From: Micromonospora cabrerizensis
GTDB lineage: Bacteria > Actinomycetota > Actinomycetes > Mycobacteriales > Micromonosporaceae
Assembly: GCF_022230955.1 (NCBI RefSeq)
Contig: NZ_JAKKFI010000061.1
Coordinates: forward strand, 1 to 43,942
Reading direction: 5' to 3'
DNA length: 43,942 bases
Of the stretch, positions 34,623 through 41,825 are shown one piece after another. The stretch's first letter is position 1, and each line of letters starts with the position of its first letter. The notes under the pieces were generated by a model, which had not been told where the DNA came from, ran no database searches, and saw only the letters and a program-made list of their open reading frames with translations. Made by a program: the position numbers and the translations under genes.

Positions 34623-34628
34623 TAGCGT
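34623..34628 (+). promoter_or_regulatory. -10 element of a leaderless GT2 transcript
   Basis: TAGCGT ends 7 bases before the ATG at 34636, with no ribosome site between. It points to a leaderless message driven from the CGTAAG-controlled promoter. Confidence 0.5.
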
Positions 34629-34635
34629 CGCCGGT

Positions 34636-35313
34636 ATGCACACAACGATCGACGTGGTGCTGCCGTGTCTGGACGAGGCGGCCGCACTGCCTGCCGTACT
34701 GAGCGGGCTACCGCCGGGCTACCGCGCCCTCGTGGTCGACAACGGCTCCACAGATGGTTCGCCGGTCGTCGCCGCCGAGTACGGCGCCCGCGTCGTGCAC
34801 GAGCCGAGACGCGGGTACGGCGCGGCAGTGCACACCGGCCTGCTGGCGGCGGACGCTGATCTGGTCTGCGTCCTCGACGCGGACGGCTCGTTCGACCCAG
34901 CCGAGCTGCCCAGGCTCGTCGCGGCGGTGCTCGACGGTCGGGCGGATCTCGCCGTCGGGCGGCGGCGACCGGTCTCGGCGGACGCCTGGCCGTGGCACGC
35001 CCGCGCGGGCAACGCGCTGGTCTCGGCGCTGCTCCGACGCCGTGGGGTGCCGGTGTACGACATCAGCCCGATCCGGGTGGCCCGCCGGGCGGCGTTGCTG
35101 GAACTCGGTGTCACCGACCGCGCGTTCGGCTACCCGTTGGAACTGCTGCTCCGCGCGGCCGGGGCGGGCTGGCGGATGGTCGAGCTGGACGTCGCGTACG
35201 CGCCCCGGGCCGCCGGCACCAGGTCGAAGGTTTCCGGGTCGGTCCGGGGCACCGTGCGGGCGACCCGGGACTTCGCCGGAGTGCTGCGTACCGGCGTCGG
35301 CGGTGCCCGATGA
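34636..35313 (+). CDS. GT2 glycosyltransferase, polyprenyl-phosphate sugar synthase type (Rv0539/MtxS-like)
   Basis: A 225-residue GT-A enzyme with VVLPCLDEAAAL at the start, nucleotide motif VVDNGSTDGS and metal motif LDADGS, with no membrane tail. It is close in plan to dolichol-phosphate-mannose synthases, which move a sugar from a nucleotide to a polyprenyl phosphate. In M. tuberculosis the corresponding gene is Rv0539, proposed to make polyprenyl-phosphate methylthio-xylose. It is the first gene of an operon running to at least 38270 with ATGA/GTGA overlaps throughout, and it appears to be leaderless. Substrate assignment rests on gene context. Confidence 0.87.
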   Translation: MHTTIDVVLPCLDEAAALPAVLSGLPPGYRALVVDNGSTDGSPVVAAEYGARVVHEPRRGYGAAVHTGLLAADADLVCVLDADGSFDPAELPRLVAAVLDGRADLAVGRRRPVSADAWPWHARAGNALVSALLRRRGVPVYDISPIRVARRAALLELGVTDRAFGYPLELLLRAAGAGWRMVELDVAYAPRAAGTRSKVSGSVRGTVRATRDFAGVLRTGVGGAR

Positions 35314-35990
35314 ATGTGCTGCTCCTGGTCGCGAAAGCACCGGTCCCGGGGCTGGCCAAGACCCGGCTCTGCCCGCCCGCTGATCCCACACAGGCGGCCC
35401 GGATCGCCGCGGCGGCACTGTTGGACACCCTCGCGGCGGTACGCGCCACCGCGTCCACCATTCCCGTACTGGCCCACACCGGTCGTTTCGCCGACGCCGA
35501 GTACGGCGCGGAGCTGACCGCCGCGCTGGCAGGTTGGCACCTGATCCCGCAGCGCGGCGACACGTTCGCCGACCGCCTCGCCAATGCGCACGCCGACACC
35601 GGCGCGGCCTTCCCCGGCCGACCGGTGCTGCAGATCGGCATGGACACCCCGCAGGTCACGCCGGCCCTGCTCACCGCAGCGCTGCGGCGACTCGCCGAGC
35701 ACGACGCGGTGTTCGGACGGGCGCTCGACGGCGGCTGGTGGGCACTCGGATTACGCGATCCGGCGTCCGCAGGCGTGTTGCGCGACGTACCCATGTCGAC
35801 CGACGAGACCGGTCGACGCACCCTCGCCGCTCTCCGCGAACACGGCGTACACCCGGCGATCCTGCCCGTCCTGCGGGACGTCGACGACTGGCCGACAGCG
35901 CTGACGGTCGCGGCCGACCTGCCCGGTACCCGGTTCGCGGATGCCGTCGCGTCGGTAGGCGGCCAACTGGTGAACGGACACCTGCGGTGA
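35310..35990 (+). CDS. DUF2064 protein (TIGR04282-type, nucleotidyltransferase-like fold; Rv0540-like)
   Basis: A 226-residue protein of the DUF2064 family, which shares the fold of CofC/MobA-type nucleotidyltransferases. The start NVLLLVAKAPVPGLAKTRL is the typical glycine-lysine-rich nucleotide loop, and IGMDTPQV plus GGWWALGL are further family blocks. A role as the enzyme that links a pentose 1-phosphate to a nucleotide would fill the gap between the phosphorylase and the GT2 enzyme of this locus, but no biochemical proof is known to me. ATGA overlap with the GT2 gene; the stop overlaps the next start as GTGA. Confidence 0.85.
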   Translation: MNVLLLVAKAPVPGLAKTRLCPPADPTQAARIAAAALLDTLAAVRATASTIPVLAHTGRFADAEYGAELTAALAGWHLIPQRGDTFADRLANAHADTGAAFPGRPVLQIGMDTPQVTPALLTAALRRLAEHDAVFGRALDGGWWALGLRDPASAGVLRDVPMSTDETGRRTLAALREHGVHPAILPVLRDVDDWPTALTVAADLPGTRFADAVASVGGQLVNGHLR

Positions 35991-36685
35991 CGTCGACGAT
36001 CAGTCTCGACGGCTTCGATGTGGTGCTGGGCAGACCCGACGCGTGGCCGGCGGAACAGGACGCACGCCGCAGGCCGGCTGCCACGTTGCCCCCGGCGCAA
36101 CCCGAACACTGGCTGGTGCACGCCGACGGGCGACGTGACCTGTTACCGGTACGGCGCTGGCACGGCCCGCCCGAACCGGCCATCGAATCCGTCGCCGCCC
36201 GGTGCAGCGGGCCCACGATCGACCTCGGCTGCGGCCCCGGCCGGCTGACCATGGCGCTCGCCCAGCGCGGCCTCGTCGCACTGGGGGTGGACATCTCCGC
36301 CGAGGCGGTACGCCTGACCCAGGGCCGGGGAGTGGTAGCCCTGCGACGCGACATCCTCGGACCGCTTCCCGGAGAGGGGCGGTGGGCGCACGCCGTACTC
36401 GCCGACGGCAACATCGGCATCGGCGGGGACCCGGTCCGACTGCTGCGCCGCTGCGGCGACCTGATCGCGGCCGACGGGACGCTGGTGGTCGAGGTGGACC
36501 CGCCCGGCGCCGGCCTGTGGCAGGGACAGGCCTACGTCCTGTCCTGCTCGCGCCGGGGATCGGCGTTCAGCTGGGCACGAGTCGGAGTGGAGGCGATGGA
36601 CCGCGCCGCGGCCGCCGCCGGTCTGCGGGTCGTCGACGGCTTCCGGTCCGGCCCGCGCTGGTTTGTCGAGTTGGCACGCCGATGA
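35987..36685 (+). CDS. Class I SAM-dependent methyltransferase
   Basis: A 232-residue Rossmann-fold methyltransferase: motif I IDLGCGPGRLTMAL (about residues 71-84), acidic strand-2 end GVDIS, and a DPPGAG motif past the middle. The N-terminal 65 residues are a short variable cap. The GTG start overlaps the previous stop and its own stop overlaps the molybdoenzyme start (ATGA). The substrate is unknown. Since the sugar's methylthio group would already come from methionine through 5'-methylthioadenosine, this enzyme may methylate another position of the product or a lipid carrier. I do not recall a counterpart in the mycobacterial locus. Confidence 0.85.
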   Translation: MTSTISLDGFDVVLGRPDAWPAEQDARRRPAATLPPAQPEHWLVHADGRRDLLPVRRWHGPPEPAIESVAARCSGPTIDLGCGPGRLTMALAQRGLVALGVDISAEAVRLTQGRGVVALRRDILGPLPGEGRWAHAVLADGNIGIGGDPVRLLRRCGDLIAADGTLVVEVDPPGAGLWQGQAYVLSCSRRGSAFSWARVGVEAMDRAAAAAGLRVVDGFRSGPRWFVELARR

Positions 36686-37851
36686 ACCTCGAACCACGGG
36701 TTCCCACCCCGGAGGACTTTCCGGGGCCGTCCCACTCGCCACTGGTCGCCGCCCGGCTCGGCCTCTGGCTCGGGGTGGCGTTCGGGCTGTGTTTCGTCAC
36801 CGGACTGCTCAGCCACTTCATCCAGCACCCGCCGGGCTGGTTCACCTGGCCGACCCGACCGGTCAACCTCTACCGGGTCACCCAGGGCGTGCACGTGCTC
36901 TCCGGGATCGCGGCGGTCCCGTTGCTGCTCGGCAAACTGTGGAGCGTCTACCCCCGGCTGTTCGTCCGTCCGCCCCTGCGCCAGCCGATCCGGTTGACCG
37001 CGCACGTCCTCGAACGGGTCTCCGTCCTGGTCCTGGTCTGCGCCGCCTTCTTCGAACTGGTCACGGGCCTGTTCAACGTCGCGCAGTCGTACCCGTGGGG
37101 ATTCTTCTTCCCGACGGCGCACTACGCGGTCGCCTGGCTGGTGGTGGGCGCGTTGCTGCTGCACGTCGCGGTGAAGCTCCCGGTCGCCCGCGCGGCGCTG
37201 CGAACGCCGCTGCGGCGCCAGCAGGATGGTGGTGAGGCTGCGACCACCGGGCGCGACGGTCGAGACTCGTCCGAACGGCGCGTGTTCCTGCGCACCTCGG
37301 CTGGCGTCGCTGGCGTCGCCGTGCTGGCCACCGCCGGGGTCACCGTGCCGTGGCTTCGTCGGGTCTCCCCGCTGGCCTGGCGTTCGGCGTCCGGACCGCA
37401 GGGCGTACCGATCAACCGTACGGCGGCAGCCGCTCGCATCGCCGTTCCACCGGACTGGCGGCTGGAGATCATCTGGCCGGGCGGGCGGGGCACCCTGTCC
37501 CTGGCCGAACTGACCGCCCTGCCACAACGCACGGCGGAGTTACCGATCGCCTGCGTCGAGGGTTGGAGCGCCTCCGCCTCCTGGACCGGCGTGCCCGTCG
37601 TCCAGCTGCTCCGACGGCTCGGGGCCCCGACCGACCGACCTGTTCGGATCACCTCGTTGGAGACCGACGGCCTCTACGCGGCGAGCACCCTCCCGGCCGC
37701 CCATGCCGGCGACCCGCTGACCCTGCTGGCACTGAGGATCAACGGCGAAGAGCTGTCCCCCGACCACGGATACCCCTGCCGTCTCATCGCTCCGAGCCGG
37801 CCGGGTGTCCTCCAGACCAAGTGGGTGGCCCGACTGGAGGTGCTGCGGTGA
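36682..37851 (+). CDS. Membrane-anchored molybdopterin oxidoreductase (b-type membrane domain + SUOX-like domain)
   Basis: A 389-residue fusion. Residues 20-175 form four membrane segments with spaced His residues (H45, H71, H107, H147, H161) that could hold b-type haem. After a linker, RRVFLR (199-204) and a hydrophobic stretch (to about 225) lead into a sulfite-oxidase-fold domain (about 245-385) whose molybdenum-ligand Cys is C291 (PIACVEGWS). The SUOX domain would then lie outside the membrane. The layout recalls the MsrQ/MsrP methionine-sulfoxide reductase pair on one chain. Beside methylthio-sugar genes, a reaction at the sulfide/sulfoxide is plausible, but that is inference. ATGA and GTGA overlaps tie it to both neighbours. 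Confidence 0.85.
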   Translation: MNLEPRVPTPEDFPGPSHSPLVAARLGLWLGVAFGLCFVTGLLSHFIQHPPGWFTWPTRPVNLYRVTQGVHVLSGIAAVPLLLGKLWSVYPRLFVRPPLRQPIRLTAHVLERVSVLVLVCAAFFELVTGLFNVAQSYPWGFFFPTAHYAVAWLVVGALLLHVAVKLPVARAALRTPLRRQQDGGEAATTGRDGRDSSERRVFLRTSAGVAGVAVLATAGVTVPWLRRVSPLAWRSASGPQGVPINRTAAAARIAVPPDWRLEIIWPGGRGTLSLAELTALPQRTAELPIACVEGWSASASWTGVPVVQLLRRLGAPTDRPVRITSLETDGLYAASTLPAAHAGDPLTLLALRINGEELSPDHGYPCRLIAPSRPGVLQTKWVARLEVLR

Positions 37852-38270
37852 GAACCGTCCGTCTGCTCCTGCTCGCACTCGGTGCCACGGCGGCGACGTA
37901 CGGCGGTTGGCTGCTCCTCCCCCAGCTCGGCGCCACCCTGCCCTGGCTGATCGCCGGCCCGCTGCTGCACGACGTCCTGGTGGCACCGCTGGTCGGGCTG
38001 GTCGGGCTGGTGCTGGGTCGACTGGTGACAGACCGGCCACGCCGGGCCTGGATCACTGCGGGCCTGCTGGCCAGCGCCACACTGCTGCTGATCGCGGTGC
38101 CACTGCTGTGGCGACCACCCTCGGCACCTCCGAACCCGGGCCTACCGGACCGCAACTATCCGCTGGGGCTCGCCGCCGGGCTGACCGTCGTCTGGGCCGT
38201 CGTCGCGGTGGCTCTGGTCGTCGGCACGGTCGGCCGCCGCGTCAGGGACCGACGGGTCAGCCGTCCCTGA
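37848..38270 (+). CDS. Small membrane protein of unknown function
   Basis: A 140-residue protein with four hydrophobic segments (about residues 5-25, 30-55, 66-86 and 102-125). The GTG start overlaps the molybdoenzyme stop (GTGA), so it is co-translated with it and may be a partner of that membrane complex. The tail RRVRDRRVSRP is basic and should face the cytoplasm. I recognise no family. Confidence 0.75.
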   Translation: MRTVRLLLLALGATAATYGGWLLLPQLGATLPWLIAGPLLHDVLVAPLVGLVGLVLGRLVTDRPRRAWITAGLLASATLLLIAVPLLWRPPSAPPNPGLPDRNYPLGLAAGLTVVWAVVAVALVVGTVGRRVRDRRVSRP

Positions 38271-38324
38271 CCGGGTCCCCAGCGCTCCGCACTCCACCCC
38301 GTTCCACTCTGAGGAGAAGTTCGC

Positions 38325-39191
38325 ATGTCTGAAGGACCGGTCCGCACGACCGACCGCCCGCCGATCGGCGTGATCGGCGGGTCGGGTCTCTACGAGTTCC
38401 TCGACGACGTCGCCGACGTCACGGTCGACACCCCGTACGGACCACCAAGCGACGGGCTGTCCATCGGGAGACTCGCCGGGCGTCCGGTGGCGTTCCTGCC
38501 CCGCCACGGGCGCCGTCACACCCTCGCGCCGCACCGCATCAACTACCGGGCCAATCTCTGGGCGCTGCGAGCGGTCGGTGTCCGCCAGGTGCTCGCAGCG
38601 GGCGCCGTGGGCGGCCTGCGACCGGATCTGGGCCCCGGGACCCTCGTCGTACCGGACCAACTGGTCGACCGGACCAGCGGCCGCGAGCAGACCTACTACG
38701 ACGGAACACCCGGCACCGACGGGCACCTGCCCGGGGTGGTCCATGCCCCGTTCGCCGACCCCTACTGTCCGGTCGGACGCGCCACGGTCCTCGACGCCGC
38801 CCGCTGCGCCAACTGGCAGCCGGTCGACGGCGGCACCATGGTCGTCATCGAGGGGCCCCGGTTCTCCACCCGCGCCGAGTCACGCTGGTACGGCCGAGAG
38901 GGCTGGTCGGTCGTCGGCATGACCGGCCATCCCGAAGCGGTACTGGCACGCGAACTGGCACTGTGTTACACCGCGCTGTCACTGGTGACCGACCTCGACT
39001 CGGGCGTCGAGGTGGGTCACGGCGTGACCCAGCAGGAGGTGTTCGCGGTCTTCGCCCGAAACGTCGATCGCCTGCGGGGCCTGATCGGCGAGGCGGTGAC
39101 GGCGTTGCCGGAGGATCAGGAGGACTGCTCCTGCGGTGGGAACCCGGGGGGCACGGAGGACAACACCACCGACGGCGCTCGGCATGGCTAG
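38325..39191 (+). CDS. mtnP: 5'-methylthioadenosine phosphorylase
   Basis: A 288-residue PNP/MTAP-family phosphorylase with the phosphate loop GVIGGSGLYEF, PRHGRRHTLAPH, the ribose-site block IEGPRFSTRAES and GMTGHPEAVLARELALCY with VTDLD, whose Asp contacts the base. It splits 5'-methylthioadenosine into adenine and 5-methylthioribose 1-phosphate. GAGGAG lies 8-9 bases before the ATG. It sits 54 bases after the operon of sugar genes, in the same direction. In the mycobacterial methylthio-xylose locus the matching gene is Rv0535. The C-terminal 20 residues, with DCSCGG, are likely disordered. The closely related methylthioinosine phosphorylase is the main alternative. Confidence 0.9.
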   Translation: MSEGPVRTTDRPPIGVIGGSGLYEFLDDVADVTVDTPYGPPSDGLSIGRLAGRPVAFLPRHGRRHTLAPHRINYRANLWALRAVGVRQVLAAGAVGGLRPDLGPGTLVVPDQLVDRTSGREQTYYDGTPGTDGHLPGVVHAPFADPYCPVGRATVLDAARCANWQPVDGGTMVVIEGPRFSTRAESRWYGREGWSVVGMTGHPEAVLARELALCYTALSLVTDLDSGVEVGHGVTQQEVFAVFARNVDRLRGLIGEAVTALPEDQEDCSCGGNPGGTEDNTTDGARHG

Positions 39192-39194
39192 TCT
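39189..39194 (+). promoter_or_regulatory. -10 element of a leaderless LLM oxidoreductase transcript
   Basis: TAGTCT ends 6 bases before the ATG at 39201 and lies partly in the end of mtnP; no ribosome site is present. Confidence 0.45.
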
Positions 39195-39200
39195 TTCGCT

Positions 39201-40064
39201 ATGGCACAACGACTCGTCAGCGTGTGGCAACCGTTCTTCCTCGTCAGCGAGAGTCGGGGCGCGGCCGTCGACGCCGCGGCCGAGTTGGAGGAGCTCGGCT
39301 ACGCACGGCTCTGGTTCTCGGGCGGCTTCGGGGAGAACGTCGCCCCACGCTTCCGGGAGATCCTGGACGGGACCACGCGTATCGGCGTCGCGTCGGGGAT
39401 CGTGAGCATCTGGCACTCGTCGCCCCCGGAGGTGGCGGCGTTCGCCCAGGACGCGGAGCGGGCCCATCCCGGCCGGTTCCTGCTCGGTCTCGGCGCCAGC
39501 CACGCGGTGCTGTTGGAGGGCAGCGGCACCGCCTACCGCAAGCCGTACTCGAAGATGGTGAGCTACCTCGACGGCCTCGACGCCGCCGGGCTTTCACCCG
39601 AGCGGCGGGTCCTGGCCGCGCTCGGCCCGCGGATGCTCGAACTCTCCCGCGACCGTTCGGCCGGGGCACACCCGTACTTCGTCCCTGCCGAGCACACCGC
39701 CGAGGCCCGGGCGGCACTCGGGCCGGACCGGCTGCTCGCTCCGGAGGTCGCGGTGGTCCTCGACGCGGACCCCGGCACCGCGCGCGCCACGGCGCGGCAG
39801 TACACGAGCGGATATCTCGCACTGCCGAACTACACCAACAACCTGCGGCGATTCGGCTGGACCGACGAGGACTTCGCCGGCGGCGGCAGCGACCGCCTCG
39901 TCGACGCCCTGATCCCCTGGGGCACGGCTGAGCAGGTCGCGGCCGGGCTGGAGAAGCACTACCAGGCTGGCGCGGACGAGGTGGCGGTCCAGGTGCTCAA
40001 CGGCGGTGACGCCACGGCGTTTCCCGCCGACGCGTTCCGCGCTCTCGCCGCGATCCTGATCTGA
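39201..40064 (+). CDS. LLM-class F420-dependent oxidoreductase (TIGR03620-like)
   Basis: A 287-residue luciferase-like monooxygenase-fold protein. The blocks LEELGYARLWFSGG, GVASGIVSIWHSSP, HPGRFLLGLGASHA and PYFVPAEHT are those of the short F420-dependent subfamily common in mycobacteria and Micromonospora. It would reduce or oxidise a small organic substrate with coenzyme F420; the substrate is unknown. It starts 9 bases after mtnP, but its own -10 element suggests an independent leaderless transcript, and no link to the glycan locus is evident. Confidence 0.87.
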   Translation: MAQRLVSVWQPFFLVSESRGAAVDAAAELEELGYARLWFSGGFGENVAPRFREILDGTTRIGVASGIVSIWHSSPPEVAAFAQDAERAHPGRFLLGLGASHAVLLEGSGTAYRKPYSKMVSYLDGLDAAGLSPERRVLAALGPRMLELSRDRSAGAHPYFVPAEHTAEARAALGPDRLLAPEVAVVLDADPGTARATARQYTSGYLALPNYTNNLRRFGWTDEDFAGGGSDRLVDALIPWGTAEQVAAGLEKHYQAGADEVAVQVLNGGDATAFPADAFRALAAILI

Positions 40065-40278
40065 CCTTTCGAAACCCCGCGTCCGGTCTGAGGGGATGGG
40101 GTGATGGCAGCAGTCGCAGCGGGATGCCACCGCCGGACGGCGATCGAGCGAGCAGATCAGCGGGTCGCCTGGCCCGCGCGGATTAGGCCTTCTTCGCTGC
40201 CGGTGCGTGTCACGTCCTCGCCCGGGTCTGTCGAGACGCAGACCCGACCGGGTCGATCAGTCTGGCGGCGGGGACCAG

Positions 40279-40313
40279 TACTGGCGCGACCCACTCCCCC
40301 GTGCGCGCCAGTA
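40279..40313. terminator. Hairpin in the LLM/small membrane protein gap
   Basis: A 10-bp perfect inverted repeat (TACTGGCGCG, 40279-40288, with 40304-40313) has a 15-base loop. It lies 44 bases after the stop of the minus-strand small gene, so it may end that transcript. The rest of the 292-base gap (40065-40356) shows no gene that I can support. Confidence 0.5.
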
Positions 40314-40356
40314 TGTTGGCCGGTTCACCCCGCCCTGGGCACGGCGCCGGTCGGGC

Positions 40357-40560
40357 TCAGGAGCGCCTCTTCCTGGTCCAGATCACGTGGACGGCGCAGG
40401 CGATCAGCATGAGGACGGCGATGGCGGCCCAGGCCCAGCGGGCGAAAGGCTCGTCGGCCACGTTCGCACGGATGCCGGCCAGGACGGCGACCGCCAGTGG
40501 GCCCAGGCCGAACCACTCGGAGTGCTCGGAGAAGGTCAGGTCCTTCAGTGCCTGCCGCAT
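40357..40560 (-). CDS. Small membrane protein (67 residues)
   Basis: A short protein with a soluble start (residues 1-17), a hydrophobic segment near 18-30 and a clear membrane helix near 42-62, ending in TRKRRS, which should be cytoplasmic. TAGACT (40572-40567) ends 6 bases before the ATG, as in a leaderless transcript. I recognise no family. The membrane helix, the codon pattern and the promoter make it credible as a gene. Confidence 0.65.
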   Translation of the reverse strand: MRQALKDLTFSEHSEWFGLGPLAVAVLAGIRANVADEPFARWAWAAIAVLMLIACAVHVIWTRKRRS

Positions 40561-40566
40561 GGGGTC

Positions 40567-40572
40567 AGTCTA
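40567..40572 (-). promoter_or_regulatory. -10 element of a leaderless small membrane protein transcript
   Basis: TAGACT on the minus strand, 6 bases before the ATG at 40560. Confidence 0.4.
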
Positions 40573-40627
40573 GGTAAGGACGGCCGGCCGGAGACTCATC
40601 AGTCAGCGCTCACGTCGATGCACGCCC

Positions 40628-40633
40628 TAGGAT
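40628..40633 (+). promoter_or_regulatory. -10 element of a leaderless PNPOx-family transcript
   Basis: TAGGAT ends 8 bases before the ATG at 40642, without a ribosome site between. Confidence 0.5.
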
Positions 40634-40641
40634 CGGGCGGT

Positions 40642-41301
40642 ATGACGTCAGCCCCGGCCACCACCGCCTTCGACTCGCTACGCCTCGACGCCGTGCCCGA
40701 CCAGGAGGCGCTGCGTCAGGTCTACGAACTCCCCACCGACGCGGCCGTGCGAAAGCAGATGACCGAACTCACCGAGCAGACCCGGCGGTTGATCGCCTGC
40801 TCGTCGCTGGTCCTGGTGGCCAGCGTGGACGCCGACGGCAACTGTGACGTCACCCCGCGCGGCGGCCCCGCCGGGTTCGTCTCCGTCCTGGACGAACGGA
40901 CGCTGGCGATACCGGACGCGACCGGCAACAAGCGCCTGGACACCCTGCAGAACGTCATCGCCACCGGGCGGGCCGGGCTGATGTTCGTCATCCCTGGGCG
41001 CACCACGACGCTCCGGGTGAACGGCCGGGCCTGCGTCTCCACCCGCCCCGACCTGCTGTCCCAGCTGACCGCCGTGGGCAAGCCACCGGCCAGTGCGCTG
41101 GTGCTGGGGATCGAGGAGGTCTACCCGCACTGCCCGAAGGCGCTGCTGCGCAGCGGGGCCTGGAAGCCGGAACAGTGGCTGCCGGCGGACGCCCAGCCGA
41201 CCTCGGCCGAGGTGACGCTGGCCCAACTGCGGATGCCGGACCTGACGATCGCCGACATCGAGCAGAGGGAGGCGGACGCGCTGAAGTACCGGTACGAGTG
41301 A
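40642..41301 (+). CDS. Pyridoxamine-5'-phosphate-oxidase-family flavin protein (MSMEG_1061-like)
   Basis: A 219-residue split-barrel flavoprotein. The core SSLVLVASVDADGNCDVTPRGG, the LAIPDATGNKRLDTLQNV segment and the VNGRA block fit the PNPOx-like family that binds FMN or F420, with members known as general-stress or quencher-type reductases rather than true PLP-synthesis enzymes. The start ATG fits a leaderless transcript and gives the usual family N terminus. It is convergent with the VOC gene. The substrate is unknown. Confidence 0.85.
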   Translation: MTSAPATTAFDSLRLDAVPDQEALRQVYELPTDAAVRKQMTELTEQTRRLIACSSLVLVASVDADGNCDVTPRGGPAGFVSVLDERTLAIPDATGNKRLDTLQNVIATGRAGLMFVIPGRTTTLRVNGRACVSTRPDLLSQLTAVGKPPASALVLGIEEVYPHCPKALLRSGAWKPEQWLPADAQPTSAEVTLAQLRMPDLTIADIEQREADALKYRYE

Positions 41302-41333
41302 CGGGCCGCGGACCACAGGCCGTGCCGCCCGTC
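41300..41333. terminator. Weak hairpin between convergent PNPOx and VOC genes
   Basis: GACGGGC (41300-41306) pairs with GCCCGTC (41327-41333) across a 20-base loop, overlapping the last bases of the PNPOx-family gene. Its position between convergent stops suits a terminator, but the loop is long. Confidence 0.35.
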
Positions 41334-41347
41334 TTCGGGGGCAGCGC

Positions 41348-41761
41348 TCACAGGCCCTGGCCGATCTCCACCAGATAGCCGTCGGGGTCACGCAGATAGC
41401 ATCGAATCTCCGTGCCGTGGTCCTTCGGCTCGGTGAGGAACTCCGCGCCGCGCGACGTCCACTCCGCATAGAGGGCGTGGATATCGGTCACGCGCACGTT
41501 CATCGCGCAGCTCAACGTGTTGGAGTCGACCGGCGCCTTGGCCTGCACGGTGGGCTTGTCGTCGGTCGGGCCGCCTTCGACGTTGATGATGATGTAACTG
41601 TTGTGGAACCGCATGATCAACGGCGCACTCTCGTGTACGCAGGTCGCACCGAAAACCCTTTCGTAGTATTCCCGCGACCGTTCGATATCGCGGACGATCA
41701 ACAGGGTGGCAAGAAAGATCCCGCCCTCGGGCTTGAAATAGTCAGGTGCGGTGTCGCTCAT
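41348..41761 (-). CDS. VOC-family (glyoxalase/bleomycin-resistance fold) protein
   Basis: A 137-residue protein of one VOC unit with two beta-alpha-beta repeats: FLATLLIVRDIERSREYYERVFG and the C-terminal IRCYLRDPDGYLVEIGQ with its candidate metal Glu. The family includes glyoxalases, dioxygenases and drug-binding resistance proteins; no metal set can be fixed here. The ATG at 41761 is chosen over one five codons upstream because GGGAGG lies 5 bases before it. It follows the DHFR-family and AraC genes on the same strand and may be related to them in function, but the gap of 64 bases leaves this open. Confidence 0.82.
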   Translation of the reverse strand: MSDTAPDYFKPEGGIFLATLLIVRDIERSREYYERVFGATCVHESAPLIMRFHNSYIIINVEGGPTDDKPTVQAKAPVDSNTLSCAMNVRVTDIHALYAEWTSRGAEFLTEPKDHGTEIRCYLRDPDGYLVEIGQGL

Positions 41762-41825
41762 GCGTACCTCCCACAAGCAGGTCCCGCTTGCTACCCGAAC
41801 CCGGGGGCCGGAAACACACCGGGGG

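Noticed and set aside
41774..41790. Inverted repeat CAAGC-N7-GCTTG before the VOC gene
   Set aside because: Only five base pairs per arm; too short to call an operator without comparison.
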